This document shows, one piece after another, positions 52,235 through 60,832 of a stretch of DNA of 64,000 bases (its first letter is position 1; every line of letters starts with the position of its first letter). Location: NCBI RefSeq assembly GCF_001425085.1, contig NZ_LMDN01000002.1:583796-647795 (forward strand), read 5' to 3'. This DNA comes from Leifsonia sp. Root4. GTDB lineage: Bacteria > Actinomycetota > Actinomycetes > Actinomycetales > Microbacteriaceae. A program made the position numbers and the translations under genes. Under the pieces are notes generated by a model. It saw nothing but the letters and a program-made list of their open reading frames with translations, searched no databases and was not told where the DNA came from.

Positions 52235-53101
52235 ATGGTTTACATCGTGCATGGCGCCACCGGCGCCCAAGGTTCCCCCGTTCTCTCCTCACTGCTCTCC
52301 GCTGGCAAGGATGCGACCGCAGCGGTCCGCACCCCCGCGGGCCTATCGGCCGGCGCCGGAGCGGTGACGGTGGACTTCGCGGACGCCGCATCCCTCGCCG
52401 ACGCCTACCGCGGCGCGGAGGGCGTGTTCGTCCACCTTCCGCTCGGTGCCCCCGAACAGTTGGCCGGCTTCGCCGCGTCGGTCGTCGAGGCGGTTGACCA
52501 GGCGCGTCCCGCCCGCGTCGTCGTCTCCACCAGCGGTCAGATCGTCGACGACCCCGAGTCGCCGCTGCAGGCGGCCGCCGACAGCGCCATCATGACGCTG
52601 ATCCGAGGCATCGAAGCAACCGGAGTCCCGTTCGCGGTCGTCGCCCCGCGCCTGTACCTCGAGAACCTGCTGTTGCCCATGGTCGCCGGCCCGGCGGCAG
52701 AGGACGGCGTGCTGCGCTACCCGCTGCGCGCGGACTACCCCGTGTCGTGGAGCTCGCACCTGGATGTCGCGGCCACCGTCGTGCGCCTCCTCACCGATCC
52801 CTCAATCGATGGCACCATCGCCGTCGGCCACAACCCGGCGCTCACCGGCGCCGACCTCGCCGCCGGCTTCGCCGCCCACCTGGGCCGCGACGTCCGCTTC
52901 GAGGCGGTCTCCCCCGCCGAGTTCGGCGTGCTCATCACGCCGCTGTTCGGAGCGGATGCCTCAGCACCGGTCGTCGGGCTCTACGAGGCGCTCGGCGCTC
53001 AGGACGGCAACACGATCGCCCTGGCCAACAGCGCCCAGCAGCTCCTGGAGCTCGAGCCGCGCTCGGTCTCCGCATGGCTGGCCGAGGTCAACGCCGCGTA
53101 G
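52235..53101 (+). CDS. NmrA/SDR-a-type NAD(P)-binding protein
   Basis: A 288-residue atypical SDR of NmrA/QOR2 type. The nucleotide loop is V-H-G-A-T-G-A-Q-G-S-P-V (about 5-16); A-E-G-V-F-V-H-L-P-L and the later H-L-D-V-A-A block follow, with P-R-L-Y-L-E-N-L-L in the substrate region. No Tyr-x-x-x-Lys catalytic pair is seen, as in NmrA. ACTAAT lies six bases before ATG 52235, so leaderless expression under HxlR control is likely. A hairpin follows. Confidence 0.9.
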   Translation: MVYIVHGATGAQGSPVLSSLLSAGKDATAAVRTPAGLSAGAGAVTVDFADAASLADAYRGAEGVFVHLPLGAPEQLAGFAASVVEAVDQARPARVVVSTSGQIVDDPESPLQAAADSAIMTLIRGIEATGVPFAVVAPRLYLENLLLPMVAGPAAEDGVLRYPLRADYPVSWSSHLDVAATVVRLLTDPSIDGTIAVGHNPALTGADLAAGFAAHLGRDVRFEAVSPAEFGVLITPLFGADASAPVVGLYEALGAQDGNTIALANSAQQLLELEPRSVSAWLAEVNAA

Positions 53102-53114
53102 CGCGCGAATGCCG

Positions 53115-53149
53115 CGAGCGCCCTGGGCATCAATCCCCCGGGGCGCTCG
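53115..53149 (+). terminator. Terminator hairpin after the NmrA-like gene
   Basis: CGAGCGCCC (53115-53123) pairs with GGGCGCTCG (53141-53149), with additional C/G pairing inside. Confidence 0.65.
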
Positions 53150-53165
53150 GGCCGGTCTCCGACGG

Positions 53166-53390
53166 CTAGCGCTTAAGTCGCCGAGCGATGACGACGCTCG
53201 CAATCGACCCGCCGATTGCAATCGTGAGCGCAAGACCGGCGATGACGAGATAGCGGATCTCGGACGCCGGGCTGTAGGGGAAGGTGTCGGCCCAGTCGAG
53301 CCCCAGCCGCACGACGAGCGCACCGAGCAGCCACGCCGCGAGTATGCCGAAGACCACGACCATCCAGCGGCGTGGGGCACGAGAAGTCAT
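53166..53390 (-). CDS. Small two-helix membrane protein
   Basis: A 74-residue protein with two hydrophobic helices (M-V-V-V-F-G-I-L-A-A-W-L-L-G-A-L-V and I-A-I-G-G-S-I-A-S-V-V-I-A). CAGAAT lies six bases before ATG 53390, so a leaderless start is likely even though no ribosome site is usable. I recognise no family. Confidence 0.6.
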   Translation of the reverse strand: MTSRAPRRWMVVVFGILAAWLLGALVVRLGLDWADTFPYSPASEIRYLVIAGLALTIAIGGSIASVVIARRLKR

Positions 53391-53512
53391 GCCTCCATTC
53401 TGCCCGTGCTCCTCGACGCCGCAGGGACGGGCGAGGCCATCGCCGTGCGCGACAATGAACACACAGAGCGACCACACGCAGCCACAGCTCAACTCAGAGA
53501 GACGGAAGCCCC

Positions 53513-53818
53513 ATGATCACGATCCACCTCCGCTACGAGATCGACGCCGACAAGCTCGAGGACTTCCGCGCCTACGGTCAGGAATGGATCCGGCTCGTCA
53601 ATAGGCTCGGCGGCACGCATCACGGCTACTTCCTTCCGAGCGAGGGAGACAGCGACGAGGCGTTCGCGCTCTTCAGCTTCGATTCCTTTGCGAGCTATGA
53701 GCAGTACCGGATTGCGGCGGCCTCCGACCCGGAGTGCATCGCAGCGTTCGATTTCGCGAGGAAGACGCAGTGCATCCGCCGCTACGAACGCCGCTTCCTC
53801 ACCCCCGTCTTCGAGTAG
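53513..53818 (+). CDS. NIPSNAP-family protein
   Basis: A 101-residue protein with the dimeric alpha/beta-barrel pattern of NIPSNAP: I-T-I-H-L-R-Y-E-I-D-A-D-K-L-E-D-F, G-T-H-H-G-Y-F-L-P and R-Y-E-R-R-F-L-T-P-V. Function in bacteria is unclear; members bind small ligands or act as dimeric ferredoxin-like barrels. GAGAGACGG precedes ATG 53513. Confidence 0.87.
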   Translation: MITIHLRYEIDADKLEDFRAYGQEWIRLVNRLGGTHHGYFLPSEGDSDEAFALFSFDSFASYEQYRIAAASDPECIAAFDFARKTQCIRRYERRFLTPVFE

Positions 53819-53858
53819 GGCATCGCATACGAGGCCTTGCGCCATTCGCCAGCCGACG

Positions 53859-53895
53859 ACGAACGCCCTGGAGCCGATTGGCCCAGGGCGTTCGT
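53859..53895. terminator. Terminator hairpin between NIPSNAP and the binding-protein gene
   Basis: ACGAACGCCCTGG (53859-53871) pairs with CCAGGGCGTTCGT (53883-53895), followed by TGT. It separates two convergent genes and can serve both strands. Confidence 0.78.
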
Positions 53896-53911
53896 TGTAT
53901 CCAGACGAGCT

Positions 53912-55276
53912 TTAGTCGTTGGCGAACAGCAGGTTGACGTCCTCCGCCGCGTCCTTCAACGACTCCGGCTCCGATTCGAAGATCAGGACCGACTCGACCG
54001 CGGGCTCCATGATCGCCATGATGTCGACCCAGTGATTGGCGATCGGGGCGAGCTCGGTCTCTCCGGCGGCAACCGCGTCGTAGTAGACAGCAGGGTCAAT
54101 GCCGGCAGCCTCGAATGCGGCTCGCGCCTTCTCGCTGGAGCTCGTGAGTGCAGGGAACACGACTGCGGCTTCGGCCACGACATCCTGGCAGGCGGTTGAG
54201 GCGAGGTAACCGACCCACTTCTTTGACAGCTCGGGGTTGTCGGTTGAGGCGAGCACCGAGTCGGCGAGACCATTCAGGATTCCTGCTCGTTCGCCGTCCG
54301 GGCCCTTGGGCAGTGGAGCGATTCCGCTGGTGATGCCGTCGAAGCTGAAGTAGCTGCGCGCGTTCCAGCTTCCGTCGGTGACGAGGGCATAGCGGCCCGC
54401 ACCGTAGGCGTCCTTGATGCCGACACCGGATGACGCGGCCTCGTAGCTGGGCATGAAGCCCTTGGTGATGAGCGAACGCCACCACGCGATCGAGTCGATG
54501 TAGCCCGATTCGGCGTAGTTGAACTCGGTGCCGAACGGGTTCTTGTCCGCGTAGGTCCAGTCGTTGCTCAGGGCGTAGGGGCTCCACTGGGTCTGGCCGA
54601 AGGCCCCGATGCCGGACTTGGCCTTCAACCCGAGGCCGTAGACCTCGACGTTCTTCGGGTCGAAGCCTGCCTCGTCTCCGCGCACGCCATTCTTGTCGAC
54701 AGAGAGGTGCGCGATCGTGGCCTCCCACGTGCCGCCGTTCTCCGGGTTCCAGCTCAGATCCTGGAGGTCTTCGGGGGCGAGCCCGGCGGCCGCAAGGTAG
54801 TCGGCGTTGTAGATGGTGGCGACCGTGTCCCAATCCTTGGGGAGACCGTAGCGCTTGCCGTCCTCACCGATCCAGAGCTCGGGCATCCCCGCCTGGTAGT
54901 CGTCAAGGTTGATCTTCTCGGACTCGACGACATCGTCAAGAGCGAGCAGCTGCCCGGTGCTCGCCAGCTGCGGGAAGAACGCGGCGTGGTTGGTGATGAC
55001 GTCCGGGGCGTTGCCGCCGACCAGGCTCGTCGTGAGCGTCTGGAAGTAGTCATCCCAGCCGTACTGTTCGATCTTGACCGTTGAGCCCGGGTTCGCCGCA
55101 GCGAAATCCGTCGCGCACTGCTCGTAGGCGGGCTGCTGATTGGAGTCCCACAGCCAGTAGGTGATCGATCCGCTCGCGGCTGCGTCGCCACCGGTCGTTC
55201 CGCCTCCAGAACATGCGGTGAGCAATACCAGCGGCATTGCTGCGAGGGCCGCGAGGATGGCCTTCTTCTTGTTCAT
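53912..55276 (-). CDS. Sugar ABC transporter substrate-binding lipoprotein
   Basis: A 454-residue family-1 extracellular solute-binding protein. Signal peptide MNKKKAILAALAAM... ends in lipobox L-T-A-C with Cys22, so it is membrane-anchored. Maltose-binding-protein-type blocks (W-D-S-N-Q-Q-P-A-Y, N-A-P-D-V-I-T-N, Y-G-L-P-K-D-W-D) are present. GAAAGGAACGCA precedes ATG 55276. It is the last gene of the alpha-galactosidase operon, probably loading raffinose, melibiose or stachyose onto the two permeases. Confidence 0.9.
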   Translation of the reverse strand: MNKKKAILAALAAMPLVLLTACSGGGTTGGDAAASGSITYWLWDSNQQPAYEQCATDFAAANPGSTVKIEQYGWDDYFQTLTTSLVGGNAPDVITNHAAFFPQLASTGQLLALDDVVESEKINLDDYQAGMPELWIGEDGKRYGLPKDWDTVATIYNADYLAAAGLAPEDLQDLSWNPENGGTWEATIAHLSVDKNGVRGDEAGFDPKNVEVYGLGLKAKSGIGAFGQTQWSPYALSNDWTYADKNPFGTEFNYAESGYIDSIAWWRSLITKGFMPSYEAASSGVGIKDAYGAGRYALVTDGSWNARSYFSFDGITSGIAPLPKGPDGERAGILNGLADSVLASTDNPELSKKWVGYLASTACQDVVAEAAVVFPALTSSSEKARAAFEAAGIDPAVYYDAVAAGETELAPIANHWVDIMAIMEPAVESVLIFESEPESLKDAAEDVNLLFAND

Positions 55277-55317
55277 TGCGTTCCTTTCTTGGTGCTGTGA
55301 TGTGGTCGTGCTGAGCG

Positions 55318-56271
55318 TCATTTGACGCCGGAGTAGCCGATCGAATTGATTACCCGTCTGCCGAGGAAGACGAAGAGGATCAGGATCGGAAGCGCTGCGA
55401 TGAGGGTTGCCGCCATCAGGCCGGCCCAGTCGGGTCCGCCCTGCGGCGTTTGCGAGCGGAAGACGCCGAGACCGACGGTGAGCACTCGAACACTCTCATC
55501 GCGGCCAACGAGTAGCGGCCAGAAGTACTCGTTCCAGGAGGTGATGTACGTGAGGATTGCGAGGGTCGCAATGGCCGAGGAGCCGAGTGGAAGGATCACC
55601 TGGAAGAACCGTCTGACCGCTCCGGCGCCATCGATGATGGCCGCCTCTTCCACTTCGCGGCTGATGCCGAGGAAGAACTGCCGGAGGAAGAAGACCGCGA
55701 ACGGCGTCATGAGCAGTGTCGGGAGGATGATGCCGGCATAGGTGTTGAGAAGGCCGAGCTCCCGGATCGTGACGAAGTTGGGGATCGTCGTGAAGATGGG
55801 CGGGACCATCAACGCGGTGATGAAGGCGGCGAAGACGAGGTCACGCCCGCGCCACTGCAAGCGCGCGAAGGCGTAAGCCGCCATGGAGCAGAAGAGCACC
55901 TGCCCGACCGTGGTCACGGTTGCGACCAAGAGCGAGTTACGCAGATATGCCCAGAAGTTGATCGATGCACCGGAGCCGCCTTCGGCGAGCGCCTCGGCCG
56001 GCGTCGACAACCCGAGAACGCGTTCATAGGCGCCGAGCGTGAAGTCGACCGGCAGGAATGACCCCGGTGCGCTGCCCAGCGAGGTCGTCGTTGAAAACGA
56101 GGTGCGCAGCATCCAATAGAAGGGGAACAGTGTGATGAGCATCACGGCCCCGAGCACGATCCAGCCAAGGATTCTGCCCAGTCGCGCTCGAGTCGGAAGT
56201 TGCCGACTCTGTGCGCTGGGGTTGGGGTTCACTGCACGGTTCAAAGAAGTGGAGGTCATGATGCGGCTCAT
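55318..56271 (-). CDS. Sugar ABC transporter permease, MalG type
   Basis: A 317-residue inner-membrane permease with a hydrophilic N-terminus and six helices. The EAA loop that contacts the ATPase is E-E-A-A-I-I-D-G-A-G-A-V-R-R-F-F-Q-V-I-L-P-L. ATG 56271 overlaps the TGA of the MalF-type gene as ATGA. No ATPase gene is in the cluster, so a shared MsiK-type ATPase encoded elsewhere is probably used. Confidence 0.92.
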   Translation of the reverse strand: MSRIMTSTSLNRAVNPNPSAQSRQLPTRARLGRILGWIVLGAVMLITLFPFYWMLRTSFSTTTSLGSAPGSFLPVDFTLGAYERVLGLSTPAEALAEGGSGASINFWAYLRNSLLVATVTTVGQVLFCSMAAYAFARLQWRGRDLVFAAFITALMVPPIFTTIPNFVTIRELGLLNTYAGIILPTLLMTPFAVFFLRQFFLGISREVEEAAIIDGAGAVRRFFQVILPLGSSAIATLAILTYITSWNEYFWPLLVGRDESVRVLTVGLGVFRSQTPQGGPDWAGLMAATLIAALPILILFVFLGRRVINSIGYSGVK

Positions 56272-57221
56272 CCCAAGTCGGACTGGTTGGCGCGGGTGAG
56301 GCGCAACTGAAGGAACGTGAATACTGCGAGCAGCAGGAAGAGTGCGAGGGCCATTGCCGAGCCGTATCCGAAATCGAAGCGGTTGAACGCGACGTCGTAG
56401 ATGTAGTAATTGATGACTCGAGTCGCGTTGACCGGCCCGCCCTGCGTGGTGACGGCGATCGTGTCGAAGATCTGGAAGGAGCCGGTCACGGTGATGACGA
56501 GCACCATCGCGAGCACGGGTCGCAAGAGCGGGAGCGTGATGCTGCGGAACATCCGCCATTCGGAGCCGCCGTCGATCGCGCCCGCTTCGTAGACCTCCTT
56601 GGGAATCGTCTGGAGCCCGGCGAAAATGAGAAGTGCCGTGTAACCCATGTGGCGCCACACGTTGATGAATGCCACCGTCGGGATCGCCCACTCGCTCTGG
56701 CCGAAGAACGCCACGCGATCGAGCCCGATGGCGTTGATGATCTCGTTGACGATGCCGAACTGGTAGTCGAACATGTAGAACCAAACGAGCGCCGCGATCA
56801 CATTTGCGATGAGGTACGGCAGGATCACGATGCCCCTGATAACCATCGATTGCGTCAGTCGGTGCATCAGAACGGCGATCCCGAGGGCCAGGATCGTCTG
56901 CAGCCCGATATTGAGCAGCACGTAGTAGCTCGTCGTGCCGAGTGCGTTCCAGAAGAGGGGGTCCTGCCCCATGCGCACGTAGTTGTCGAAACCGACGAAT
57001 TCGGGCGCGGTGAGCAGGTCGAAATCGGTGAAGCTGTAGTAGAAACCTCTGACGGCGGGCCAGACGAAGAACGCGAGGAAGCCGATCAATGCCGGTGCCA
57101 CGAAGAGCCAGGCGGTGATCGCTTCGCGGCGCTTGAGGCCGAGGGTGAACCCACGACGTGGTTCAGCGGTGCGCGGTGGCGTAACGCGCATCGGCGGTGA
57201 TGTCACTGTTCGTGTGGTCAT
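56268..57221 (-). CDS. Sugar ABC transporter permease, MalF type
   Basis: A 317-residue membrane protein. The EAA loop Y-E-A-G-A-I-D-G-G-S-E-W-R-M-F-R-S-I-T-L-P sits near residues 204-224. It starts three bases after the GH36 stop and overlaps the MalG-type gene, so all three are one message. Confidence 0.92.
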   Translation of the reverse strand: MTTRTVTSPPMRVTPPRTAEPRRGFTLGLKRREAITAWLFVAPALIGFLAFFVWPAVRGFYYSFTDFDLLTAPEFVGFDNYVRMGQDPLFWNALGTTSYYVLLNIGLQTILALGIAVLMHRLTQSMVIRGIVILPYLIANVIAALVWFYMFDYQFGIVNEIINAIGLDRVAFFGQSEWAIPTVAFINVWRHMGYTALLIFAGLQTIPKEVYEAGAIDGGSEWRMFRSITLPLLRPVLAMVLVITVTGSFQIFDTIAVTTQGGPVNATRVINYYIYDVAFNRFDFGYGSAMALALFLLLAVFTFLQLRLTRANQSDLG

Positions 57222-57224
57222 GGT

Positions 57225-59396
57225 TCAGTTCTTTTCCGATGGGATCGCAACGACGTGTATCAGTGCAAGGTGCTCGGGGGCGAGCGCGGGGCCCTGAAGG
57301 CCGGCGGATGCCAAAACACCGCCATCTAGTTCAACACCTGCCGTCCACCACCCGGGACCAGCGTGGTGGTTGAACGTCAAGATCTCGTCGCCGGGCGCGA
57401 GGGGACTGACGCGGTACGTGGTACCCGGCTTGAGGCCGGGCAACCGCACCGCGCCGGGCGGATTCTGCACGCCCGTGGCCATCGCGACGAACGAATAGAT
57501 GGCCTGGTCCTGCTGCGCATCAACAATGCCGCGAACCCAGTAGGACGGGTCCGGGTGGTCACCGCGAACGACGGTGCCACGGTGCATCCAGCTGCGGTGC
57601 TCCTTATAGAGGAGAATCCACTGCCGAAGCGCTTCGAGCTCGCTGTCGCTCGCCTGCGAGAGGTCCTGTTCGATGCCGAAGCTGCCGAAGAGGGCGGTTC
57701 CCGCCCGGAAGGAGATGTCGTGCGAGCGTTTGGTCGAGTGGGCGACGGCGGAGCCGACATGTGAGCCGATGAGCTCGGGCGGCACGGTCAGACCCGTCCA
57801 GCGTTCAATCCGCTGACGCTCGAGCGCATCGATGCAGTCACTCGCCCAGATGCGATCACTCCGTTCGAGGACCTCGAGGTCGGCGCGTGCCCCGCCGGAG
57901 GAACAGGCCTCGATCTCCAGCGCGGGGAAGCGCTCGCGAAGCGTGTCGACCAGCCGGTAGAAGGCAACGGTCTGGTTGTGAACGCCGGCGATGCCTGCAT
58001 CCGGATGCCCTGCATCCACAAGGTCGCGATTGTGATCCCACTTGATGAAATCGATGCTGTAGCGCTCGATGAGCGCGCTCATGCTCGTCAGCACGTGCGC
58101 GAACGCCTCCGCATTGGCGAGGTCAAGCACCTGCTGGAAGCGGGCCGTTGGCGGGAGTCGGTGCCCGGGCGACATGATCCATTCCGGGTGCGTGCGAGCG
58201 GCCTCGGAGTCGGGGTTGATCATCTCCGGCTCAAACCAGAGGCCGAATTGCATGCCGTGTTCACGAACACGATCTACGAGTGGGTCCAGGCCATCCGGCC
58301 AGACGTCCTGGTCGATGTGCCAGTCCCCCAATCCGGCGGTCTTGTCGCGACGCCCGTGGAACCAGCCGTCGTCGAGAACGAAACGCTCGACGCCGACACC
58401 GGCCGCCTTGTCTGCCAGCGCGAGGAGCGTGTCGAGGTCCTGGTCGAAGTACACCGCTTCCCAGGTGTTGAGCACGACCGGGCGCGGGCTGGTCGGGTAC
58501 CCGACACGTGCACGAAGGAATCCGTGGAAGCGCGCGCTGAGCTCGTCGAGCCCGTCACCGTAGGACGCGTACAGCCAGGGGCTTTGGTAGGACTCGTTCT
58601 CGCCAAGGCGTGTCTCACCGGGCAGGAGGAGTTCGCCGCCGCCGATCACGCTGCGGCCGCTCGGAAGGCGCTCCGCGTAGCTGCGGTGGTTTCCGCTCCA
58701 CGCGAGCTGAACCCCCCACACCTCTCCGCTGCGGAAGCCGAACCCAGTCTCGCCCACCGCGTAGAGCAGCGAGGCGTCGTGTCCGGTGCGGCCGTGTCGG
58801 CCTTCCTTCGAGTGCGTGCCCATCGTGAAGGCGTGGCGCTGGGCGCTGCTCTCGCGAACGTGTCGCCCGGTGAAGTCAAGGATCTCCTGAGCCTCAAGCG
58901 GAACAGGGAGCGCGAGCACCAGTGCGTCGAGCGTGTAGTGATCCGGACGGGTGTTCGTCACGCGCGCCCTGGTCCGAAGCACGCCGGTCGCCGAGAGTTC
59001 CAGTTCGAGGAGCACAGCCAAGCCGGAGTGCCGATCCTCAAGTTCTGCGACGAATCGGTTGCCGCCAAAACGCTGGTCCTGCGATTCGGCACGCGCGGCG
59101 GCCGCCAGGGAGAGGTCGAGGGTGAAGTTCCCGCCATCCCGATGGCCCGCGATGCCCGGGGTGCCCATCCATCCGGTGGACTGCTCCGGGAGGATGGCCA
59201 GCGGGATCGGAACGTCGATGCTGTTCGACACGATCTGGGGGCTCGCGGCGGAGACGAGCTGCGCCAGCGCCGACTCGCTCTGGTCGCCCAGTGCCTTGCC
59301 CCAGTAGATGACTGCTGGCACACCAGCTCCCCGTGCATCGACAACCACACTGACACCGCCTGCCATCAAATGGAACAGGTCGCTGGCGTCTGTCAT
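57225..59396 (-). CDS. GH36 alpha-galactosidase
   Basis: A 723-residue family-36 glycosidase: N-terminal supersandwich domain (about 1-320), a catalytic barrel and a C-terminal beta domain. The nucleophile Asp454 is in F-I-K-W-D-H-N-R-D and the acid/base Asp520 in W-A-S-D-C-I-D. It should cleave alpha-galactosyl ends of raffinose-family sugars. There is no signal peptide, so the sugar is probably imported first. AAGGAGCCACC precedes ATG 59396. It is first in an operon with two permeases and a binding protein, divergent from a ROK regulator. Confidence 0.93.
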   Translation of the reverse strand: MTDASDLFHLMAGGVSVVVDARGAGVPAVIYWGKALGDQSESALAQLVSAASPQIVSNSIDVPIPLAILPEQSTGWMGTPGIAGHRDGGNFTLDLSLAAAARAESQDQRFGGNRFVAELEDRHSGLAVLLELELSATGVLRTRARVTNTRPDHYTLDALVLALPVPLEAQEILDFTGRHVRESSAQRHAFTMGTHSKEGRHGRTGHDASLLYAVGETGFGFRSGEVWGVQLAWSGNHRSYAERLPSGRSVIGGGELLLPGETRLGENESYQSPWLYASYGDGLDELSARFHGFLRARVGYPTSPRPVVLNTWEAVYFDQDLDTLLALADKAAGVGVERFVLDDGWFHGRRDKTAGLGDWHIDQDVWPDGLDPLVDRVREHGMQFGLWFEPEMINPDSEAARTHPEWIMSPGHRLPPTARFQQVLDLANAEAFAHVLTSMSALIERYSIDFIKWDHNRDLVDAGHPDAGIAGVHNQTVAFYRLVDTLRERFPALEIEACSSGGARADLEVLERSDRIWASDCIDALERQRIERWTGLTVPPELIGSHVGSAVAHSTKRSHDISFRAGTALFGSFGIEQDLSQASDSELEALRQWILLYKEHRSWMHRGTVVRGDHPDPSYWVRGIVDAQQDQAIYSFVAMATGVQNPPGAVRLPGLKPGTTYRVSPLAPGDEILTFNHHAGPGWWTAGVELDGGVLASAGLQGPALAPEHLALIHVVAIPSEKN

Positions 59397-59442
59397 GGTG
59401 GCTCCTTCGCCGATATCCCTCGCGGGCTGAATGTGCTTTATT

Positions 59443-59471
59443 ATTATTGTGACAGAAAGCATCCACGTCAA
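59443..59471 (-). promoter_or_regulatory. Promoter of the alpha-galactosidase operon
   Basis: On the minus strand TTGACG (59466-59471), a 17-base spacer and AATAAT (59443-59448) form a near-consensus promoter about 50 bases before ATG 59396. TGCTTT/AAAGCA (59434-59439 and 59456-59461) is an inverted repeat over the -10 and spacer, a candidate ROK operator. Confidence 0.72.
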
Positions 59472-59543
59472 ATTGAGCTCGATGCGCCGCGAGAATCGCG
59501 CATTCCTTGGCCTCTGAACTCAAGGTGGACGGGGTATTATTAT

Positions 59544-59554
59544 CTTCATTGAAG
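59544..59554. promoter_or_regulatory. Candidate ROK operator near its own promoter
   Basis: CTTCATTGAAG is a palindrome with one central base, in an AT-rich stretch (TATTATTATC...GTAATC). It lies 52 bases before the ROK start, between the two divergent genes. Confidence 0.5.
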
Positions 59555-59605
59555 TAATCCGTTGTCTGTTGCGGCGCCGCCATCGGGCGCCAGTAGGGTG
59601 TTGCT

Positions 59606-60832
59606 GTGAGTCTCCGTGAGTTAGCGCCAACGAATATGGCCGTCGAATCTGCACGGTCGGTTGCACGAGAAGTCGTGAAGAACGGCCCGTTGTCTCGGAG
59701 CGAGGTGGCTCGTCGCCTCGACCTCTCGCCTGCGAGCCTGACCCGGCTGACCAAGCCGCTGGTGGACTCCGGACTCCTCATCGAGGGCGAGCCGCAGGCC
59801 GACCCCGTGCACGGCCGGATCGCCCGGCCGCTCGACGTCTCTGACGAGCTGCGCTTCGTCGGCGTCAAGGTCGTGCTCGACGCGATCTACCTGGTCATCA
59901 CGAATGCGCGGGCGGAGATCCTGATCGAGCGGACGGCAGCGCTGCCGGCCAGCGATCCAGACACCGTGACGTCGACCATCTCCGAGCTCATCGTCGCCGC
60001 CACGGCGGGCTTCCCCGAGATCTCCGGAGTCGGGATCGCGCTGGGCGGGCATTCACTGGACGGCCAGGTCGTGAACATGTCGCGATCGCTGGACTGGACG
60101 GAAGTGCCACTGGCCGAGCGCGTTGCCGCTCTGACCGATCTTCCGGTCACGGTGGAGAACGATGTTCTCGCCCTCACCCAGGCACAGCACTGGTTCGGGA
60201 TGGGTCGCGGCACCAGCGACTTCGCGCTGATCACGGTGGGCGTCGGCGTGGGCTGCTCGCTGGTCATGCATGACCGCGTGGTGCGCCGCGAAGACCCAGA
60301 CACCCCAACCGCCGGTCACTTCGTGATCGACCGGAGCGGCCCGATGTGTTCGGCCGGCCACCGCGGGTGCGCAATCGCCTATCTCTCCTCGGGCAGCATC
60401 GCGCAGGCGGCATCATTCGGTCTCGGCCGCCCCGTCAGCTACGAGGACGTGCTGGGACTTGCCTCGGCGGGAGATGTCGTCGCCCGCCGCGTCGTCGATG
60501 AGTCGGCCGACGCCCTGGGCCGGCTCATCGCCTCCGTGTCGATGCTGACGGGAATCCAAGAGATCCTGTTGTCCGGCGAAGGCATCGCACTGGCGGAGAT
60601 CGGCTCGGATGCCATGCAATCCGGGATCGCTCGCGACCGGCCCGAGTGGGCACGGCCGCTCGCGACGCGCATCGAGCGCATGGACTTCTCGGAGTGGGCC
60701 CGCGGTGGCGCCGTCGTGGCGATCCAGCGCTTCCTCGACAACTACCCGGTCGAGTTCGCGGCCGCACGGAACGCCGCGACGGCATCGCTGAGAGACGAAT
60801 CAGTGCCAACGTTGCCGGGGAAAATCGCATAG
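59606..60832 (+). CDS. ROK-family transcriptional regulator
   Basis: A 408-residue protein with a MarR-like winged helix (S-R-S-E-V-A-R-R-L-D-L-S-P-A-S-L-T-R-L) and a sugar-kinase-like domain. G-V-G-I-A-L-G-G, E-N-D-V-L-A-L (sugar/metal loop), H-F-V-I-D and the C-x-x-G-H-x-G-C zinc motif (C-S-A-G-H-R-G-C) are present. GTG 59606 follows TAGGGT by six bases, leaderless. It probably senses galactoside or its metabolite and represses the GH36 operon. Its last 91 bases overlap the convergent kinase gene. Confidence 0.92.
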   Translation: MSLRELAPTNMAVESARSVAREVVKNGPLSRSEVARRLDLSPASLTRLTKPLVDSGLLIEGEPQADPVHGRIARPLDVSDELRFVGVKVVLDAIYLVITNARAEILIERTAALPASDPDTVTSTISELIVAATAGFPEISGVGIALGGHSLDGQVVNMSRSLDWTEVPLAERVAALTDLPVTVENDVLALTQAQHWFGMGRGTSDFALITVGVGVGCSLVMHDRVVRREDPDTPTAGHFVIDRSGPMCSAGHRGCAIAYLSSGSIAQAASFGLGRPVSYEDVLGLASAGDVVARRVVDESADALGRLIASVSMLTGIQEILLSGEGIALAEIGSDAMQSGIARDRPEWARPLATRIERMDFSEWARGGAVVAIQRFLDNYPVEFAAARNAATASLRDESVPTLPGKIA

